From positions 1 through 9,112 of the forward strand of contig SKPV01000260.1 in the NCBI GenBank assembly GCA_007119345.1: a DNA stretch of 9,112 nt, in the 5' to 3' direction. Below, piece after piece: positions 5,930 to 9,112 of this stretch. Below the pieces are notes generated by a model. The model saw nothing but the letters and a program-made list of their open reading frames with translations. It was not told where the DNA came from and made no database searches. The translations under genes were made by a program, and so were the position numbers. The DNA comes from Halovivax sp. (GTDB taxonomy: Archaea; Halobacteriota; Halobacteria; Halobacteriales; Natrialbaceae). The stretch's first letter is position 1. Each line of letters starts with the position of its first letter.

Positions 5930-7483
5930 ATGACCGAATCGGATCTCGCGGCGCGGATGGCCGACGTGCTCGCGGTCGATCCCGAGGAGTACCAGGCCCG
6001 CGTCGAGTCGGAGGCGAGCGAGCTGCGATCGGCGCTCGACGACGGCGCCTTCGACAACCCGCAGGCGATCGTCGGGTTCGAGTACGAGTTCTACGCCGTC
6101 GACGCCGAGGACGCCTCGCTCGTGCGCGTGCCGCGGCGGCTCCTGGAGCTCATCGGCTTCGAGAAGGAGCTCGGGCTACACAACGCCGAGATGACGACGA
6201 GCCCCCAACCGCTCTCGGCGCACGGACTCAGGGCCCAGGAGTCGGAGGTGAAAGCGCGACTCGAGACCGCGCTCTCGGTCACGGATACGGAGGGACTCCA
6301 GCTGGTGAGCGACGGCATGTGGACCATCCCGCCCGAAGGCGAGCGAGCGACGGACTACCTCACCGACAGCGTCGACCGCTCGATCGACGTCGACGGCGAC
6401 GAGCGATCGGTTCGCGTCGCCGCCAACATGAGCGACTCGGCGCGCTACCACGCGATGGCGAACACGGATCGGGCGGCCGCCGCGGGAATGCGCGTCGACG
6501 CGCCCCACGTCACGATCGACGCCGACACCGTCATGCCCGAGAGCCTCATCACGTCGATCCAGCCTCACTACCAGGTCCCCCACGCCGCGGACCTGCCGGC
6601 GTACTTCAACTACGCGCTGCGGATCGCCGGTCCGCTGCTCGCCCTCGGCGTCAACTCGCCGTTCTTCCCGCCGGATTGTTACGACGAGGGAACGACCGCC
6701 GAGGACGCGCTCGCGGACGGCTGGATGGAACACCGGATCGGCGTGTTCGAGACGGTTCTCAACGCCGCCGCGGAGGAGCCGGGCAAGGTTCGATTCCCGA
6801 CCGATCTCTCCTCGACGGCCGAGGCGGTCGACCGGATCGCCGTGGACGACACCATCGTCCCGATGCCGGTCGAGAAGCGGGGACGGTACGACGATCGGTT
6901 CGCGCACTTCCGGCGCACCCACGGCACCTACTGGCGCTGGGTCCGGCCCGTCTTCGACGGCGCGAGCCGATCGGCGGCCAACGCGCGCATCGAATTCCGG
7001 CCCGTCCCGGCCCAGCCGACGGTGCGCGATTCGATCGCGTTCCAGGCCGCCTTCGCGGGGTTGATGGAGAGCTTGATCCGCCTCGAACACCCCGTCGCCG
7101 ACCTCGACTGGCAGATCGCCCGCGAGAACTTCTACGCGGCGATGCGCGACGGGCTGGCGGCCGACCTGTTCTGGATCACCAACGACGGAAAGGAGACGAC
7201 CGAGGTCGCCGAGCTCTACGACGACCTGCTCGCTCACGCCGCGGACGGCCTCACAACCCGCGGACTTTCCGAGGAGGAAGTGGCCGTCTACGTAAACCCG
7301 CTGCGCGCTCGGGTCGAATCCGGGGTGACGCCCGCCCGGTGGAAGCGCGACGTGGTGTCCGAACGCGTCGGGGACGGCGACGACCTCGAGGCGGCGATCG
7401 AGTCGATGCAGCGCCGGTACGTGCGACGACAACGAGAGACGCTGCTGGAGGGCACGTTCCGGGACTGGCTCGACGGTCGATGA
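5930..7483 (+). CDS. Glutamate--cysteine ligase family 2 (GCS2/YbdK-like) carboxylate-amine ligase
   Basis: A 517-residue soluble, acidic protein with the landmarks of the GCS2 fold, whose members join an amine to a carboxylate using ATP. These are an early acidic strand GFEYEFYAVD at 49-58 (candidate metal ligands E51 and E53), NAEMTTSPQPL at 85-95, DAPHVTIDAD at 190-199, NARIEFRPVPAQPT at 351-364 and a late helix ENFYAAMRDGL at 399-409. As I recall, the usual haloarchaeal gamma-glutamylcysteine ligase GshA is about 360 residues and begins with GVEEEF. This protein is longer and has GFEYEF, so it is probably a separate subfamily and I do not give it the gshA symbol. Its substrate cannot be told from sequence. 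The ATG at 5930 is supported by the TATA-like run near 5900 and by acidic coding sequence starting there. cofD follows 90 nt later with its own promoter. Confidence 0.8.
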   Translation: MTESDLAARMADVLAVDPEEYQARVESEASELRSALDDGAFDNPQAIVGFEYEFYAVDAEDASLVRVPRRLLELIGFEKELGLHNAEMTTSPQPLSAHGLRAQESEVKARLETALSVTDTEGLQLVSDGMWTIPPEGERATDYLTDSVDRSIDVDGDERSVRVAANMSDSARYHAMANTDRAAAAGMRVDAPHVTIDADTVMPESLITSIQPHYQVPHAADLPAYFNYALRIAGPLLALGVNSPFFPPDCYDEGTTAEDALADGWMEHRIGVFETVLNAAAEEPGKVRFPTDLSSTAEAVDRIAVDDTIVPMPVEKRGRYDDRFAHFRRTHGTYWRWVRPVFDGASRSAANARIEFRPVPAQPTVRDSIAFQAAFAGLMESLIRLEHPVADLDWQIARENFYAAMRDGLAADLFWITNDGKETTEVAELYDDLLAHAADGLTTRGLSEEEVAVYVNPLRARVESGVTPARWKRDVVSERVGDGDDLEAAIESMQRRYVRRQRETLLEGTFRDWLDGR

Positions 7484-7543
7484 GAGGACGACCGAGAGCG
7501 GAGCGACCGATCGTCGGAGGGAATCGCCCCGGGGGCCGCAATT

Positions 7544-7551
7544 GATTAAAT
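7544..7551 (+). promoter_or_regulatory. TATA element of the cofD promoter
   Basis: GATTAAAT, with TTAAAT at 7546-7551, stands out in a GC-rich gap and is centred about 25-26 nt before the cofD ATG at 7574. That is the spacing expected for a leaderless haloarchaeal transcript and it fixes the cofD start. It indicates that cofD is transcribed independently of the upstream GCS2-like gene. Confidence 0.65.
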
Positions 7552-7573
7552 GCCTCCTCCGCAAGGATGACTC

Positions 7574-8566
7574 ATGGTCACGTTCCTCTCCGGGGGCACC
7601 GGCACGCCGAAACTTCTCGACGGTGCCACGGCGGCGTTCACGCCGGACGAGACGACGGTCGTCGCCAACACGGGCGACGACGTCGAGCTCGGCGGCCTCT
7701 TCGTCTCTCCCGACGTCGACACGTTGCTGTTCCAGGGCGGCGGGATCCTCGATCGAGAGACGTGGTGGGGGATCGACGGCGACACGCACCGCACCCACGA
7801 GGCGCTCGGAGAACTCGCGAACGCCGCGGACCTTCCGACGGGCCCGCAGTACCTCCCCGATACCGAACAGACGGCCGGGCGCGAGATCTCGCGCTGGCGG
7901 CGGTTCTCGGGCGTCGGCGAGTTCATGACGATCGGGGACCGCGATCGCGCGGTCCACCTCACGCGGACCAGTCTCCTCGACCGCGGAAATTCTCTCTCGG
8001 AAGCGACGGCGTTGCTCGCGGGAGCGTTCGGTATCACGATCGACGTGCTGCCGATGAGCGACGACCCCGTCGCGACCCTCGTCCACACGGAAGACGGACT
8101 CCAACACTTCCAGGAGTACTGGGTCGCTCACCGCGGGGAGCCGTCGGTCGAAAACGTCGAATTCCGCGGCTCGGCGGACGCCTCGCCCGCCCCCGGAGTC
8201 CTCGACGCCCTGGACGACACGGTCGTGATCGGCCCCTCGAACCCGGTGACGAGCATCGGACCCATGCTCTCGCTGTCGGGATTCGGCGATGCGCTCGCCG
8301 AGACGACGGTCGTGGCCGTCTCGCCGTTCCTCGGCGACGAGGCGTTCTCGGGTCCGGCCGGCGAGCTGATGGCGGCCGTGGGGGCAGAGCCCGGCACGGC
8401 GGGGCTCGCCGCGGCCTACCCGTTCGCGGACGCGTTCGTGGTCGACGAGGACGACGACGCCACCTTCGAGCGACCGACCGTCGAGACCGACATCCGCATC
8501 GACTCTCCCGACGACGCGAGGCGGGTGGTCGACGCCGTCGCGCGAGCCGTCGACCGCGTAGAGTGA
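7574..8566 (+). CDS. cofD: CofD, 2-phospho-L-lactate transferase of coenzyme F420 synthesis
   Basis: A 330-residue protein of normal length for the family. It opens with FLSGGTGTPKLL at 4-15, the glycine-rich nucleotide loop of CofD. NTGDD at 32-36, SPDVDT at 45-50 (aspartates matching the metal-binding region around Asp50 of the Methanosarcina mazei enzyme) and PSNPVTSIGPML at 221-232 follow. In the classical pathway it transfers the phospholactyl group from lactyl-2-diphospho-5'-guanosine to the deazaflavin Fo, giving F420-0; related enzymes use the phosphoenolpyruvyl analogue. It acts in the cytosol and F420 then serves as a hydride carrier. The ATG at 7574 is set by the glycine-rich loop and the TATA element at 7544-7551. 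The next gene starts 1 nt after the stop, implying one transcript and coupled translation. No other F420 gene is in view. Confidence 0.97.
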   Translation: MVTFLSGGTGTPKLLDGATAAFTPDETTVVANTGDDVELGGLFVSPDVDTLLFQGGGILDRETWWGIDGDTHRTHEALGELANAADLPTGPQYLPDTEQTAGREISRWRRFSGVGEFMTIGDRDRAVHLTRTSLLDRGNSLSEATALLAGAFGITIDVLPMSDDPVATLVHTEDGLQHFQEYWVAHRGEPSVENVEFRGSADASPAPGVLDALDDTVVIGPSNPVTSIGPMLSLSGFGDALAETTVVAVSPFLGDEAFSGPAGELMAAVGAEPGTAGLAAAYPFADAFVVDEDDDATFERPTVETDIRIDSPDDARRVVDAVARAVDRVE

Positions 8567-8567
8567 G

Positions 8568-9112
8568 ATGTTCGAACCCCGCCTCGCCCTGGCCAGCCTC
8601 AGCGGACGCTCGGACGCGGCGTGGGCGCGGGCCGGCGCGGCGGACGCCGGCGCCGCGTTTCTCGGGGGCATCGCGCTGGACGAATCGGCGCGGTCGGCGG
8701 CGCGCGACCTGGTCGCCCGCGGACGCAACGAGTTCCTCCCGCCCGATCCGATCGCCTTCGTCGACGACCAGCTCGCCAGCCTCGCGGACGCCCCGATCCG
8801 CCCCGGCTTCAACGTCCGGTCGACGAGCGTCGACCCGATCCGCGAAGCCGCCACGATCTGTCGCGATCGGGGTGCGTTTCTCGAGATCAACGCCCACTGC
8901 CGGCAGGACGAGCTCTGCGCCGTCGGCTGCGGCGAAACGCTCCTTCGCGACGCCGATCGTCTCGCCGACTACGTGGCAGCCGGCGTCGATCAAGGGGCGA
9001 TCGTCGGCGTCAAGGTTCGGGCCGAACTGGCGGGCGTCGACCTCGCGGCGACCGCGCGGCGGATCGAGGCGGCGGGCGGCTCGTTCGTCCACGTTGACGC
9101 GATGGACTCGGA
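8568..9112 (+). CDS. Dus-like TIM-barrel protein (archaeal NifR3-related), cut by the right edge
   Basis: The first 181 codons are present. It begins MFEPRLALASLSG and shows EINAHC at 106-111, GCGETLL at 120-126 and GVKVRAE at 147-153. These line up with the INxGC, GxGxxLL and VKIR elements of flavin-dependent dihydrouridine synthases and dihydroorotate-dehydrogenase-like barrels. C111 occupies the place of the Dus catalytic cysteine, but the following proline is replaced by R112. This resembles the archaeal family described as a putative NifR3-related TIM-barrel protein, whose substrate I do not know to be established. tRNA dihydrouridine synthesis is possible but unproven. The ATG at 8568 is 1 nt after the cofD stop (TGAGATG), so expression is probably coupled to cofD. 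The C-terminal part lies outside the window. Confidence 0.83.
   Translation, partial: MFEPRLALASLSGRSDAAWARAGAADAGAAFLGGIALDESARSAARDLVARGRNEFLPPDPIAFVDDQLASLADAPIRPGFNVRSTSVDPIREAATICRDRGAFLEINAHCRQDELCAVGCGETLLRDADRLADYVAAGVDQGAIVGVKVRAELAGVDLAATARRIEAAGGSFVHVDAMDS

Noticed and set aside
6176..8890. A 904-codon open frame on the minus strand across the GCS2-like, cofD and TIM-barrel genes.
   Set aside because: Very GC-rich haloarchaeal coding sequence often lacks stops in antisense frames. The translation is Arg-rich without any domain, whereas the plus-strand products have clear family motifs.

Overview
The window is a very GC-rich chromosomal segment that looks haloarchaeal. The predicted proteins are strongly acidic. 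The enzymes are archaeal types: a TyrRS of the archaeal/eukaryotic kind, an ATP-dependent DNA ligase, and CofD for coenzyme F420. Several genes have a TATA-like element about 25-30 nt before the start codon, as expected for leaderless haloarchaeal transcripts. I name no genus. Everything was read by eye, with no database search.

Layout. 1-140 is a 23-bp tandem repeat array running in from the left edge, followed by about 200 bases with no gene. A single-domain universal stress protein (+, 363-848) converges on a minus-strand block. In transcription order (right to left) that block is DNA ligase (5630-3795), tyrosyl-tRNA synthetase (3543-2563), a small His-rich membrane protein (2558-1983) and the biotin protein ligase/repressor BirA (1892-954). 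The tyrS stop and the membrane-protein start are 4 nt apart, so these two are probably co-transcribed. birA follows after 90 nt. Ligase and tyrS are separated by about 250 nt that hold tandem copies of the ligase 3' end and then a clear tyrS promoter.

Right of the ligase is a 299-nt divergent promoter region with another tandem repeat. After it come three plus-strand genes: a long GCS2-type carboxylate-amine ligase-like protein (5930-7483), cofD (7574-8566, own promoter) and, 1 nt after its stop, a TIM-barrel protein related to dihydrouridine synthases that is cut by the right edge. cofD and the TIM-barrel gene look translationally coupled.

The gene content is mostly housekeeping: translation, DNA joining, biotin attachment and the F420 cofactor. 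I found no defence system, mobile element, RNA gene or CRISPR array. The unusual signal is the short tandem repeats: three unrelated intergenic families at gene borders and one in-frame family inside the ligase gene. The least understood proteins are the GCS2-like protein, the His-rich membrane protein and the Dus-like TIM-barrel protein.
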